Positions 24,714 through 36,532 of a stretch of 64,000 bases of DNA are shown piece by piece. A model generated the notes under the pieces. The model searched no databases and was not told where the DNA came from. It saw only the letters and a program-made list of their open reading frames with translations. The first letter of the stretch is position 1. The number at the start of each line of letters is the position of its first letter. Source of the DNA: Agapanthus africanus (taxonomy: Eukaryota; Streptophyta; Magnoliopsida; Asparagales; Amaryllidaceae); assembly GCA_030015575.1 (NCBI GenBank), contig CM057337.1, positions 335,182,583 to 335,246,582 on the forward strand. The letters run 5' to 3'. The translations under genes and the position numbers were made by a program.

Positions 24714-27700
24714 TGTAACGTTTTGAAAATCGTTTCGGTGAAATTTCGAAAAAACGGTAAAATAAGGGGATTTTCTGTAAAAAGTCAAAATGCAAATATC
24801 TTTATTATAAAATTAAATATACATATTCTAGCTATGTAATTGCTAGTATTTGGTATTTATTGAGCCACTGGTGAAATTTCAAATTTTCTGAAAATTTTTC
24901 CAAAATTAATTATTTTAATAGTATTTTAAGCCGTCACTAATATATTTAATCAGGGAAAATTACAAATTTGAATGAGTTAAAAAAAAAATTGTGCATCATA
25001 AAACATTAAAAAAAATTTTATCATTTAGTTTTTGAAACGAAATCGTTTGCCAAAACGGTTTAGAAATTATTGATGAAAAAGGCTTTTTTTAGTGTAAATG
25101 GATGTTTGGGGTATTGTATTTATCATTTTCCATCACCCCACACCCATACCCACACTCACACACCCCTATTTATTTCTTCCCTTAGCTGAATTCAGCAGCC
25201 CCCACCCATTTTCCCCACTTGAATTTCAAAGAAAAGAAAAGAAAGAAAGAAAAGAAAAGAAAAGAAATGAGAATGGATAAAAGAGTTGGTATTTGGTTGA
25301 CTTTGACTTTTTCCGTCACCATACCTCACACCACACTCCCTCTCTCCTCTCCCCCACCTGCAATGGCCGAGCAACCCCTCCATTTCAGCCCCTTCATTCT
25401 TCATCTCTTTCTCTTTAAAAAAGTTCATCAAAAATGCTTGAAAAATCCACAAAAAATCAAGCAAAAATCCAAATCAAAATCCACCTCCTACCCATTTTTC
25501 CTTGGCTACCATAGCATGGATCTAGGGATTTAGATTTCAATTTTGGAGGCTAAGTGTGCTTGTGGGAGCTTCAAATTATTTGGGTATAAATTCTAACCTT
25601 TTTGCTTAATGTGTTGTTAATTGCTTAGGTTAGATTAATTAATTGTTTAATTAGGTTTTTAATTAGTTCTAGGTGCATGATTTAAAATTCAAGAGAGGGG
25701 TTTGATTTCAAATTGGTATTTTGTGTTGTGAGATTTAGTTTATGTGATATAATTGACATATTAATGTTATGCTAAATCCAATTTAAGTTGCTAGTTTGCA
25801 TATTTGTTGATTTAAAAGTGATAATTATATAATTGGTAAACTAGGTTTTTAAATAATTATATTCTTATGAGATAAAATTCAAATTTAGGTTTCATGTCAT
25901 TATAAAGATTATATTGAGTGGTTTAATGCTTTTAGTTCATGAAAATCCAAGCTAGATTGTAGTTTGTGCATTTTTGCTATAAAATTGTTAAAATTTAGGT
26001 ATTTTGTGAACTAGAATTTTAAGGTTTATGGAAATTAATGAGATTAAATTATGGGAATTTTTTTTATGACTTAATTAAGATATTTAGTGAATATTGTGGC
26101 CGCTAGATTCGTTTATACATCGAGTTTTGTACTAAAACGGCGAATTGTGCTTGTTAGATTTTCGGAAAAATGACTTTTTAAGTGAAATTGGGGTTTTTGT
26201 GAGTTTTAACCTATTTTATATTAAAATTAGTGTTCGTAATTGTGCAAATGAGTTTATTTGGGTTTTTCTCGATGGTTTGGCGTTTGTATGCCGACGTCGA
26301 GGGTTTTTGGGTTGATTTGTGAAAGCAACCATAGGTTTTGACCTATGTAGGATTCACGTGTCGTTTTTGGGTCATGAGTCGGATTTTAATACGACACGGT
26401 GCGTTATGATATGTAGGTACCCCATGTGGACTTCGAGACGACAAGCAAGCACGTGGCGACGTCGGCACCGGCGAGTGAGGACCAGGTGAGTAGATTTATA
26501 TCTACGGGGAGAAGTCGGGTGGATGGCGTATAGCACCCCGCAGTCCATAGTGTAGCTCATATATATATGTTTATATAGGTGTTTTATGATATGAGAATGT
26601 TTATTCATGTTATGATTATGTGTTCATGGATTAGCTTTGGGTTAGTTGCGAAACCCTAGAGTAGTTGTTATACCCACATACGCACACACAGACTTGCATA
26701 CTTTACTTTCTTGTGCGTAGATTGGGATGTGTATACATGTATATATGCGTGGGTATGGGACTATGCATATGTACATTCATATACGCATGCATGGATAATG
26801 ATGATAGTACTTGGGATTTATGATGAGTCGATGAGATTTGATTTGAGGCCGTGAGATCGGTGATATAGCAGGGTTCGTATTTGAGATACGACATGATGTT
26901 GTAGCGGGTCCTTGACGTAGTGTTTCACACACGTGCATGCATACTTAGGCGGTATCAGTATTGTACTAGACGTAGATCAGTACCCCGATCATGATATTTG
27001 ATAAAGAGGATACCAGGTGAATAGTATGATGAATGTGATATTAACCCGTACCCAGATTTGGGGATGCCGTACGACGGATTTACATACGAGCTATATTTTG
27101 ATGATTGATCCGCACTCTTGATTTGGGATGTCTGATTATAGATATGGTATCGGATATGATATTATTGAGGCGGGATCACCGACTATATATACAGGTATGT
27201 ATATGTATCGACTCAGATGTTAGGCAGTTTCCTTACCTGTAGTCCAGCTTGTTAGCTTAGCCCTTTAGTTTAGTTTAGTTGTTAGATTAGATTCGATTCT
27301 TACATATTTCAAAAACTAATGAATCGTGGGTATTTTAAAAGACAGCCCAAGGGATCCTATGGATATTTCAAAAGACGTATCTTTTCATAAAAACACCGTA
27401 GCCCCTTTTTTCAAAACCCCATGATTCGTGTTATTTCAAAAGGCACCATTTGTAGGACTTATATTAGATTTATGCAGATTAGTTATAGTTGCGTCTAGTA
27501 TTCAGCTCCCGCTCATTTTTGTGGTTCGCTTCGCATCGCATGCTTATATTATGTTTCATACTCCTATTATTAATATCATGCTGTTAGTACACCAGCACCA
27601 TTACCGATGACGCGTATGTACCACGTACACTTACTTGCCAGCTCACACACATCTTCATCGGTAATTGCTATGTTACGAACACTTTAGAAAATACTATTTC

Positions 27701-29281
27701 ATTTGACATAGGTTGTTAGCTAATAGTTTAGACATGATATTAGTGTACTTGCCTTATTTGCTAGTTAGACATTGTAGTTATTGCCTACTACTTCATGCAT
27801 GTTATTATTCACTGTTGTGTCGCATTCATGGTTCTCATGCCTATATTCACTGTTTACTTGCTATTGATGACTTGGATTCGGATTTCATGAGATTTCTTGG
27901 ATTTGGAGGAAAACCGCAAAAACATAAATAAACCTTTTCTCTCTTTTAAAATAAAAAGTGCGGTTTTCCCATGATGTATGAGTCGTCCACCTTGAGTTTG
28001 CTGATGGATTTCGAGACCCGATTTGAGAAGTGGAGGAACCGTTTCGGGTACATGGTGGGCCCGGTGCGGTACCCCGGGGCAAGAGGATCGTGTTGTTGAC
28101 GTTGGGCCTGGCAGGGGAGCACTACCGACCGGTGATATTACCCGACGCATCGGATATCCGGAGGATACCGTCGTGGTCTTGAGATAGATGGTAGGGGCCG
28201 GTCTGGATTGACGGCGCCCTAGTTATTGTGATTGAGATATTGAGATTTTGAGATATTGAGGTACAGAGATCGTGATACAGAGATATCGAGATATTTGGAC
28301 ACTTGTTTTGTGTCGATGCTGGGCACTGTTTTATGCTGATTTCATTTATGGTACCTCACTTTTAAAATACAGAAATCTCACTGATTTATGAAAGCAGTTT
28401 TCGTCAGTACATGCATTCTGTTCCATGCATTCATACATCATCCATATGATGCATTGCTACCTGAGGCACTGGCACGGGCACACGGAATTACACTTGGATT
28501 AGATATTTACCCTAGTCATTGTTATAGACTGCTGGTTTTATTTGAGGATTATATATATTGATCGTATGACCTAGGATTGCGTCATACATGCGATTTCTAT
28601 TCGTAGATGTTTTTCTATTCACGAGTTGGCAACTCACCCCCGTTGTGCCCCAGTTTCTTGCAGGTTTCGCCGTACAGGTTTCTTTACGGCTTTGCGAGTA
28701 CAGTTTCGTTCGGGTGACTTGCTAGTAGGTGGGTTTATTTGTATCGTACCCATCATTATACATTGTATATTATTATTCAGTTGTATCTAGAAGTTCCATC
28801 AACCAAATATGTATTTACTTTGAGATAGAGGCCAGTGAGGTTATTCCTTCGACCTTAGAGTCGTGCGTTATTTTTCTGTGGTTTTCTTGTGGTTTGAGTT
28901 TCCTTTTGAGTTTTGATCCTCGCAGTTGGCGTTGTATATTATATTGCTTGTGTGGTTGTGACCGTCGATTGACGAAGAGCTAGCTCCCGCTTGGGGATGC
29001 CTTTTTTTTTTATTTCGTATACTATTCATGTTGTATCCCGTTTGGGGGCCAGTATTTACAAAGGAGACTCTGCCGAAATTTTCGGGAAATATTTGATGTT
29101 TTTTTTAAAACCGCATAATTCGGCTTATGTTATTGAAACCACTTGTTTTAAATTGGTTTTCCTTCACTCTACTACTTTTCTTGGTTTGGATTTCTGGGTT
29201 TTCGGCTTACTTAGATTACGTACGCCTCGAGACGTTCGTAGTTTAAGTGCCGGTCATATTCCGTACTTTCGGGACATGACA
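24714..29281 (+). repeat. Gypsy1 3' LTR (4568 bp)
   Basis: Collinear with the 5' LTR and ends GGGACATGACA at 29281, followed by the TTGAT duplication. It repeats the simple repeat (25228-25268), the donor-like stem-loop (26486-26505) and the AATAAA stem-loop (27908-27969). Confidence 0.93.
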
Positions 29282-29286
29282 TTGAT

Positions 29287-30583
29287 CTTCTGATCGCTCA
29301 ATACCCGGGTGGCCGTTACGTTTAGCAGACCGCTTGCGGCTTGTGGGTGTTTGATGTGATCATCACCTGCTGCCGGCGTATTGACGAGTCTTTAGAGTCC
29401 TACACAGAGGTTTCCTGGCTCAAGCGAAACGAAATAGGAGCGCATATGAGATATGTGCGGGACCGAGAATAATGCGTGTATGTGATACCGTATTCTATTC
29501 TCGCGATGAATGTATCGATTGGTTGTATGCGATATAACCTAGTTATCGAATCGAGGATTGATTCGATAAGTCGATACATTGGATATTAGTCGGTCATATG
29601 CGATATGACCGGATCGTTAAATCAAGTGTTGATTTAATGATTTAATGTATAATTATATATTTGATATATCACTTTACATTAACTAGTATTTGTTCACTTA
29701 TGATGGATTTTCTCACTTGATGTGCACATTGTATATATGATATAGTTTTGTGCACTAGATTGTATCATGTTTGATGATACATGCAAACTTGGGTGTATGT
29801 TTGATTTAAACCATGTTTAGGTTAATGGTTAGGGTTTTGTTATCTTTACTTATTTATTTATTCTTTTATTCATTTATTTTTGGCAAGAATAAAATGGTGG
29901 CTAAATTTGTTTTTGCTTGAAGCTTCATGAAGCTTTGAAAAGCTTTGACCATTTTATTTCTTTCCTTAACCCTAACCATTTACTTAACCCTAGTTTATTC
30001 TCTACATGTGTTTATCTACCCATGGTTGCAATATGATAGATATCACTTCATTTTCTTTTTTAAAATATTTGATTCTTTTTCTTTCTTCTTCTTCTTCAAG
30101 GAAGAAAGAAAACCTTTTCTTGAAAATTATCAAGTGATGAATCCAAGTGAGAAATCCAAATCCAAAGTGAACCCACTTCCTATTTCTTCATCCTCTACCA
30201 CTTTCCATGTAGTATAGGGTGTTTTCTTCACAAGTTTCATGACTTGGTGAAGATGGAGCTCGAGTTAGAGTCGCCTCGACGTAGATCATCTTCGGCACCG
30301 AAGTCAATGACCTAGCCCGCTCATTTCTCTGATGAAACCGACGCTAGAGTCAAGGATCCCGATGATCGCAGCGGAGGGACGTCATCTCGGAGCTAAAGAA
30401 GTGGTGGACCGGATCTACAAAGGTTGCAATCCCTTTCACTTAGCAATAAAGTTGTTTACTTGCATGTTTCGCCTAATTTCTAGTTAACGATCTAGCATTA
30501 GGGTTTCTCGGCACCTAGAAAAATTTGATTTTGGTATGGTTGATGCCTTGTGGAACCTCATTAGTGTGCCTAGGAACCCAATA
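29287..30583 (+). repeat. Copia1-D 5' LTR, second part
   Basis: Continues the LTR after Gypsy1 and aligns with about 37451-38751. It holds four consecutive short palindromes at 29521-29637, a CTT-rich patch near 30060-30110, and ends just before the primer site. Confidence 0.92.
29521..29637 (+). repeat. Array of four short palindromes in the Copia1 LTR
   Basis: Stem-loops at 29521-29539 (GGTTGTATGCGATATAACC), 29544-29568 (TATCGAATC/GATTCGATA), 29592-29610 (GGTCATATGCGATATGACC) and 29617-29637 (TTAAATCA/TGATTTAA). The 3' LTR has them at 37682-37798. The other Copia1 LTRs keep related versions. The role is unknown. Confidence 0.65.
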
Positions 30584-30584
30584 G

Positions 30585-30597
30585 TGGTATCAGAGCC
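30585..30597 (+). other. Primer binding site, tRNA-iMet type (D)
   Basis: TGGTATCAGAGCC lies one base after the LTR end at 30583. Confidence 0.95.
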
Positions 30598-33500
30598 TAG
30601 CTAGAGACTTAGGCGAAGTGTAGACGAAGTTAGAAGTCCGATCGAACCCGATATCCCCCGATTAAACCCTTCTCTGTACTTTTTTCAAAACAGTGGATTT
30701 TTGTGAATTAAAAATGCTCAGAAAATAGAGCAGGGAATTATAAGAAAAACTGTACAAAATGAAGCCCTAACTCTACAGTAACGCCGCGGAACCGCGGCCT
30801 AAGCCTGCTTTTGACGGCGGTTCCGCGGCCATTTGTACTGATTAGGGGTCCATTTTTACACAGTTTTGCCCGTAGCAGTTTCCTATGTTCTCTGGGAATT
30901 TTTAATCTGTACTAAAGAGTTGAGATTTCTGGGTTGTATTGGGGACTCGATATTTCGATCGGAATGTTTAACTTTGTCTATGTGTTTTCCAGATAATTTT
31001 TGAATATGTTAAAAAGTTCGACCGGATATAAATACCCAATTTGTCCCCTACCGGAAAATTTCCAAGTGTTGGATTTTTCCGTGGTTTAAGAACGTTCTAA
31101 GTAGTGCAAGTAACGCGATGCACCCTCTAGAAGACAACAAACCTTAACTCGATTATGTGACCGTCTTGAACTGCCCTTTGAACCTTAAGGTTTGGGGCAG
31201 TACGGCGTGCCACATGTGAGGTGTTGGCTTGACCCTTCTACGGCTGGACCGTTGGTACTGAGGCATGAAATGGATGTTTTTGAACTTATTTTAAGTATTG
31301 AGCTGTTTGGGAAAACTTGGGTGTTTGATTGTTCGATCGGAAAGTTTAACATTTTCTATTTATCTGGAATATGATACAATATTTGGAATTCACAAGTAGT
31401 TATGAGATAACTGATTTGAATATTATAAACATAGCAGTTTAGTCTCACTTGATCGGTTGCCACGGAATTTTGATGTGATCAAAAGTCCGTCGCAATCACG
31501 TAGCGTACGTGGATACTTTCCGGGTAAACTTAATAGACAGCCTCACCCAATAGCCCCGACCAAGTGACTGTAGGAGAACCCCGTCACCGAAAGCATCCGT
31601 ACGGGTGCTCGCGGCAGCGGTGTTCCGCCTTGGTGCACTTCGTCGACGGCGTCGGGGGTGCGGCCACCTACTAAAGTTTGCGACGAACATTCGTTCTGGA
31701 TGCCGGGAATCCTGTTGAATTGCCCGACTTTATATTGAAAAGTGTTTACGATATTGAGACTAAAATGCGGGGTTTATAATAGTTAGGCATGCGATGTCTA
31801 AGGGATTCATTTGATTAGGCATGCGATGTCTAAAGAGTTTGCGGATTCCAACTGTTGTAGTTTTACACTTTCTTTTCTGTGACCGTAAGTGTAATATGTG
31901 ATATCGCCAGTTTCGTTACTATATGACAACGACAATTGGGATGGGCATATTTACTTACGTTGATGACATATGATGTTATGTGTTGCTGGATATGTTATAT
32001 TGGATCGTCGTGTTTGAATAGCCGGGTTTTTTTTATGTGAGATGAGTGTTTTTCATTTCCATTCATGTAAAAACTTGTATGTAATATTCTTTTATTGGGG
32101 CACCTCCAGGTTGCGGAAGATGTCACCATTGTATATTATTTACTTTTCCGCACTAGGATAGACCCAAGGAGGAGGGCACAAGTAACCGGGTTCTGGAGTC
32201 CAGTGGGAGACCAACTCGAGGAGTCGAGTCCGGGTCTCCTAACTCTAGAATTGGTAGGGTTGCTTGCCGCTCTCGTAGGGGTCTAGAGGTGTGGGTTTGG
32301 CTATTCATCGCGACCGTGGAATCCGTGTTTTATACTGGCTCGTATTGAAAACACGGACGTCCTAGTATATCCAATATTTCATATATGTTTCTTCTGCTGC
32401 GATATCTATGATGTGATCATGTGATGTTCTGTGATAGATACAGTTTATAGTATATATGATATATTATATAGACGTTACTTATGTTTTACACCCGCGCTAG
32501 CCCTTCCCCGCTCTGCCGTTAGTTACCTAACCTAACGGTGCACGAGGGGACATCGAGGCGAATGCGGATGGCATAAGTGTACGTCGTATTTATCTGTGAT
32601 GATTAGGTGACTTAAATGATGGGACTTCATTAATGTGATTAATGAAAGAAAAGAAACCTAAGATGTTGTGGAATCGAATTTTCTAAAACAGGTAGCTACA
32701 GTTCTTGCTTTGCATCGCGGTGTTCCTTGTAGAACATCCTGTACCTTATTTGATAAGGAAAGGGCCGAGATCCCTTCATCGGGAGTGACCCGTTTAGCAA
32801 TAACTGGCAGATGCTACAACCCTCGGTTTTTCTTTTGATTGCTTCTATAGTTTTCTTCTTTGCATAGTGATATATATGATATATCCCGCACCTCATTCGA
32901 CGAGGAAAGGGCCGACGATCCATTCACCGGAAGTGACCCCTTTAGCAAAACTAGAAAAGCCTAAAAAACACTCCATTTTAAAATCATTTGATTCTACAAC
33001 GATATCAAGTTCATTACGCAATAGGTTTTCAGAAAAACCTGCCGTAGCCCTCCGTCATTTCAGATAAGTCCTACTTAGTATTTGTGCTACGTTTGTTGAC
33101 CTCCGTCCAGGCGTAGTGTGCGGTAGCTAACTAGTATTTATCTGCTTATGCATATGATGCAGATTGGGTTAGGGTAGTCGTACGACCTTGTTGACCTCCG
33201 TCAAGGGTCGTGTGGGTGGGTTTGATTCAATCAAGAAATGACGGGATGAACTTGACTAGTAGCCTATGGTTTGTTGACCTCCGTCAAGGTCATAGGGTGC
33301 TAGGGGCAAAATTACCGGGAATTTTAAGTGTTGAAATTTGCAATGAGATTGCATACCTTCTATGAGATAGTTGGATCCCGATACCCGCTGCGAGTAAGAG
33401 TTACTCCTGGGAGAGTTTTACACATTACAATTAGCCGATCAAGTAGGTGTCTAGAAAGGTGTTAACGAGGTTACGCCTCTGGGAAAACGAGGTTTACATT

Positions 33501-33727
33501 AATTAGGTTCATGCGAAAGTACGGGGGACCTCCCTCAAAGTACCGACACTGGCCTGGCTGAAAGATTGGCGAACTTGTAGCGTGTAATTAATCCCGGCTA
33601 GTCTTTCCTTTTAGGGTTTGAAGGAAGATTTGCTAAAAAACAGTAGGAGCCATCCTGATTAGATAAAATATATAACCAATCTAATCTTGCAAGAGCATAC
33701 GCTGAGTGTTTTCTTCTCTCTCTCCAG
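30598..33727 (+). other. Copia1-D long leader
   Basis: About 3.1 kb without a recognised gag. In order: the GC-rich stem-loop (30784-30828), the Gypsy-gag-like segment (31125-31275), the GC-rich block with a 64-codon antisense frame (31440-31735), GTAAGT at 31885, the GGAGACC/GGTCTCC stem-loop module (about 32100-32290), the CCGTTAG/CTAACGG inverted repeat (about 32515-32540), two copies of the GCCGAGATCCCTTCA module (about 32750-32805 and 32889-32945), several TTGACCTCCGTCAAGG motifs (33090-33300), and a pyrimidine tract ending in CAG (AG at 33726-33727) before GTAGCGACCAT. Confidence 0.75.
30784..30828 (+). promoter_or_regulatory. Leader stem-loop of Copia1-D
   Basis: CCGCGGAACCGC (30784-30795) and GCGGTTCCGCGG (30817-30828) are a perfect 12-bp inverted repeat, about 187 nt after the primer site. 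The inner part pairs less well than in A or B. Confidence 0.7.
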
Positions 33728-36519
33728 GTAGCGACCATATCACGCCTTAATCAAGATAATAATACAGATATTGACCGAACCTGCTTGTTATACTGAGCTG
33801 TGGAACGTTGGTCCCGCTCCAACTTATAATTGTTATAAGACAGAGCAGGAAATTGGTGATTACCAGAATTCCCGTGCCGCCCAAACGAAGAAAGTGCATA
33901 CTGATGCATCATCTTCGGGTATGTTCATTACAGAGAACTATTTCTCAGTATCTTTACGTCCTGGGTATGTGATACCGGATCAGGATCCCGCATATGTAAT
34001 TTGTTGCATGGGCTACAGATAGGTAAAGAACTGAGAACGGGTGATAAGTTTCATAAGACAGAAAACGGGGCAAGTGTTGCAGCCAAATATGTTGGTCACG
34101 GTCACCCTGTATCACCAGTACATTGATTCTGAACAAATGCTATTAGATACCGAACCTGATATACAAAATCATATCAGTCTCTTTATTAGTAAAGAAATGA
34201 TAAAATTTTGTAATTGATGGATAATGTTTTGAACATTTCCTATATCAAAAGTTGATCGGTTCAGGCACGTTATCTAAAAGCATTGACGTTCTAAATCAAA
34301 CTACAGTTCTTAGTATACAGAACACACACAAGAGGAAGAGTTCAGAAATGAACGAATCCTTCTTGAGGTATTGTAGACTAGGTCATATCAATGCGACCCG
34401 ACTAGCTGAAGTTGCATAAAGATGCATATTAAAATTAGTTTGAATTTACATCTTATGAAACTTGCCGGTCATGTCACGGAGATAAGATGAACATAGCTCT
34501 GTTTATTGGAAGCAGAGAAAGAGTTATTTGAACTCTTGGGATGATACATGTTGATGTATGTAAGGTCCCCTGTCTACAAATGCCAGGACTGGTTCTTTAT
34601 ACTTCATTACATTCTCTGATGATCTTTTAAGATTCAGACATATGTTCCTGTTGAAACACAAGTCCGGACCTTTTGAGATATTCACAGAATATAAGCTAGA
34701 AGTAGAGAACCAATACGGGTATAAGTATTATGTCCTTTGATGTGATCAGGGAGGAGAATACTTGAACACGGAATTCCTGGACTATTCTAAAGGAGAATGA
34801 GATTCTCTCTCAGCATTACTCCTCCGTATACACCATAGCACGATGGTATATCGGGGTAGAGCAATAGCACCCTATGTAATATGCTGTGCTCTATGATGAG
34901 TACTACTGAGTTTCCTATTTCCTTTTGGGAGTTGTGCACTTATGAAGTTGCATACCTATTGAATTAGGTTCGAATCAGATCACAGCCTACCACTCCATAT
35001 GAGATATGGTATGGGAAGAGCCCATGTCTTAAGCTAGTTAAGATTTGGGGTTGACCGGCCTATGTCTAAAAGAAAAATCCGGACAAGCTCAAGGCAAGGT
35101 CTGTAATATAGAACTGGAAAGATTCCAGCTATACAAACTACAGAAGATAATTTGGTAGAACCAAAGGATTCAATAGTTTCCAACGAATCTCAGCCTCTCC
35201 ACCGATCCAGTAGGGTTCCTCACCCACCTGAGAGATACTTCGGTTTCTCTATGACAGTGGGAGTAAGGATTGCATCATGAGATGATGACCCAACTAGTTT
35301 CGAGCTGGCCATCAGGAGTGGGACTCTGTAAGAATGGATGGATGCTTAGCGATCTGAGATGGAATCCTTATACACCAACAAAGTATGGACTTTGGTTGCT
35401 TTAGCTGAAAGGTTAAATCCCCATCAGGAGCAAGTATATCTTGAGAAGTTACTTGGTGTACATGGAAAAGTTGAGACTTTCAAAGCTAGACTTGTTAAAG
35501 GTTTGCATCATTGACCAGGTATGGATCATGATGAAACTTTTTCTAAGGAGCTATACTTAAGTCCATCCAGATCCTATTTGCCACGGCTACATACCATGAC
35601 TACAATATCTGGCGGTTGGGTGTCATGATTGCTTTTCTAAATGATGTTTCAGAAGAGAAAGTCTATAAGTACATAGTCAGAAGGCTTCGTAGACAGTGGG
35701 AGCAGTGGAAACGTGTGCAAGATGATTTATGTGATGAAGCAGGCATCGCGGAGTTGGAACATCTATTTTGATGAGTTAGTCAAACAGTTTGACATCATCA
35801 AAATGGTAGATGAACCTTGTATATACAAAAAGGTAGTAGGGAGTATGGTAGTGATCCTCGTAGAGTACGTGGATGACATACTCTTGATAGGGAAGGAGTT
35901 TCCTATGCTACGCTCGGTCAATCTCTGCTGATCACAAGGATTCTCCATATAGGATCAAAGTGATACCTCCTAAATCCTGAGTTTTCATCTATGAGATAGA
36001 TGTAATTGGATGTTAGGATACTCACTAGATGTAGTGAGATGGTATCAATCGATCCTGGAGAGAATCACTGGAAGGGTTCCAGGGTGATAAAGACGACTGA
36101 ATGTCAGTCATAGGCATTGTCTTTACCCTAAGTAAAGGGACGGTATGTTGGAAGAGTTCCAAGCTAGATACCGTGGCATACTAGACGATAAAGGCTAGAT
36201 ACATCGCTACTTAAGATGCTACCAAAGAGGCTGTCTGGGTGTATATTAGTTCATGAGATGAACTCAGTTCCTCCCATTGTGTGACAATGGAGTTGTGGCT
36301 TATGTCAAGGAACGTCCGTCCCATCAGTGATCCAGACATATTCTAAGGCAGTATCACCTGATCAAGGAGATGGTTGATCTCCAAGGAGATCGAGGTCAGG
36401 AGAGCAGACTCAGAGGACAACACGGCGGATCCACTAACAAAGGCCTTTTTCCAGAGAGAGACTTTTATGGGATGGTTGAGTATGAGATACTACAACCACT
36501 GCTATCAGATGGCCCTAGT
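33728..36519 (+). pseudogene. Copia1-D pol remnant (protease, integrase, RT, RNase H)
   Basis: Copia-order pol traces on the plus strand. A protease-side segment lies at 33771-34022, a pre-integrase LGHIN-type motif near 34380-34390, and an integrase core at about 34470-34870. RT lies at about 35300-36000, with KQASRSWN and YVDDILLIG (YVDD near 35866-35877). An RNase H end with an ADPLTK-like motif lies near 36410-36450. The wording (VGSMVVILVEYVDD, then IGKEFPML) is close to the Angela/BARE lineage. It is broken at many points (more than ten) and is a fossil. No gag is seen before it. Confidence 0.88.
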
Positions 36520-36532
36520 GCAAGTGGGAGAT
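36520..36532 (+). other. Polypurine tract of Copia1-D
   Basis: GCAAGTGGGAGAT directly before the 3' LTR is the usual Angela-type PPT. Confidence 0.9.

Larger units (their letters stand above)
17189..29281 (+). mobile_element. Gypsy1: LARD-like large-LTR element (12,093 bp)
   Basis: A complete-looking LTR unit: 5' LTR 17189-21743 (4555 bp), primer site 21748-21759, interior of only about 2.97 kb, PPT 24699-24712 (AAGGGGGGAAGA), 3' LTR 24714-29281 (4568 bp). A perfect 5-bp target duplication, TTGAT, flanks it (17184-17188 and 29282-29286). LTR ends TGTAACG..TGACA, the iMet primer site and a G-rich PPT fit the Tekay/Del branch of Gypsy. The interior is too short for gag-pol, with only a gag-like remnant, so any movement needed proteins from elsewhere. 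LTRs differ by about 1.5-2% by eye in sampled stretches. Confidence 0.92.
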
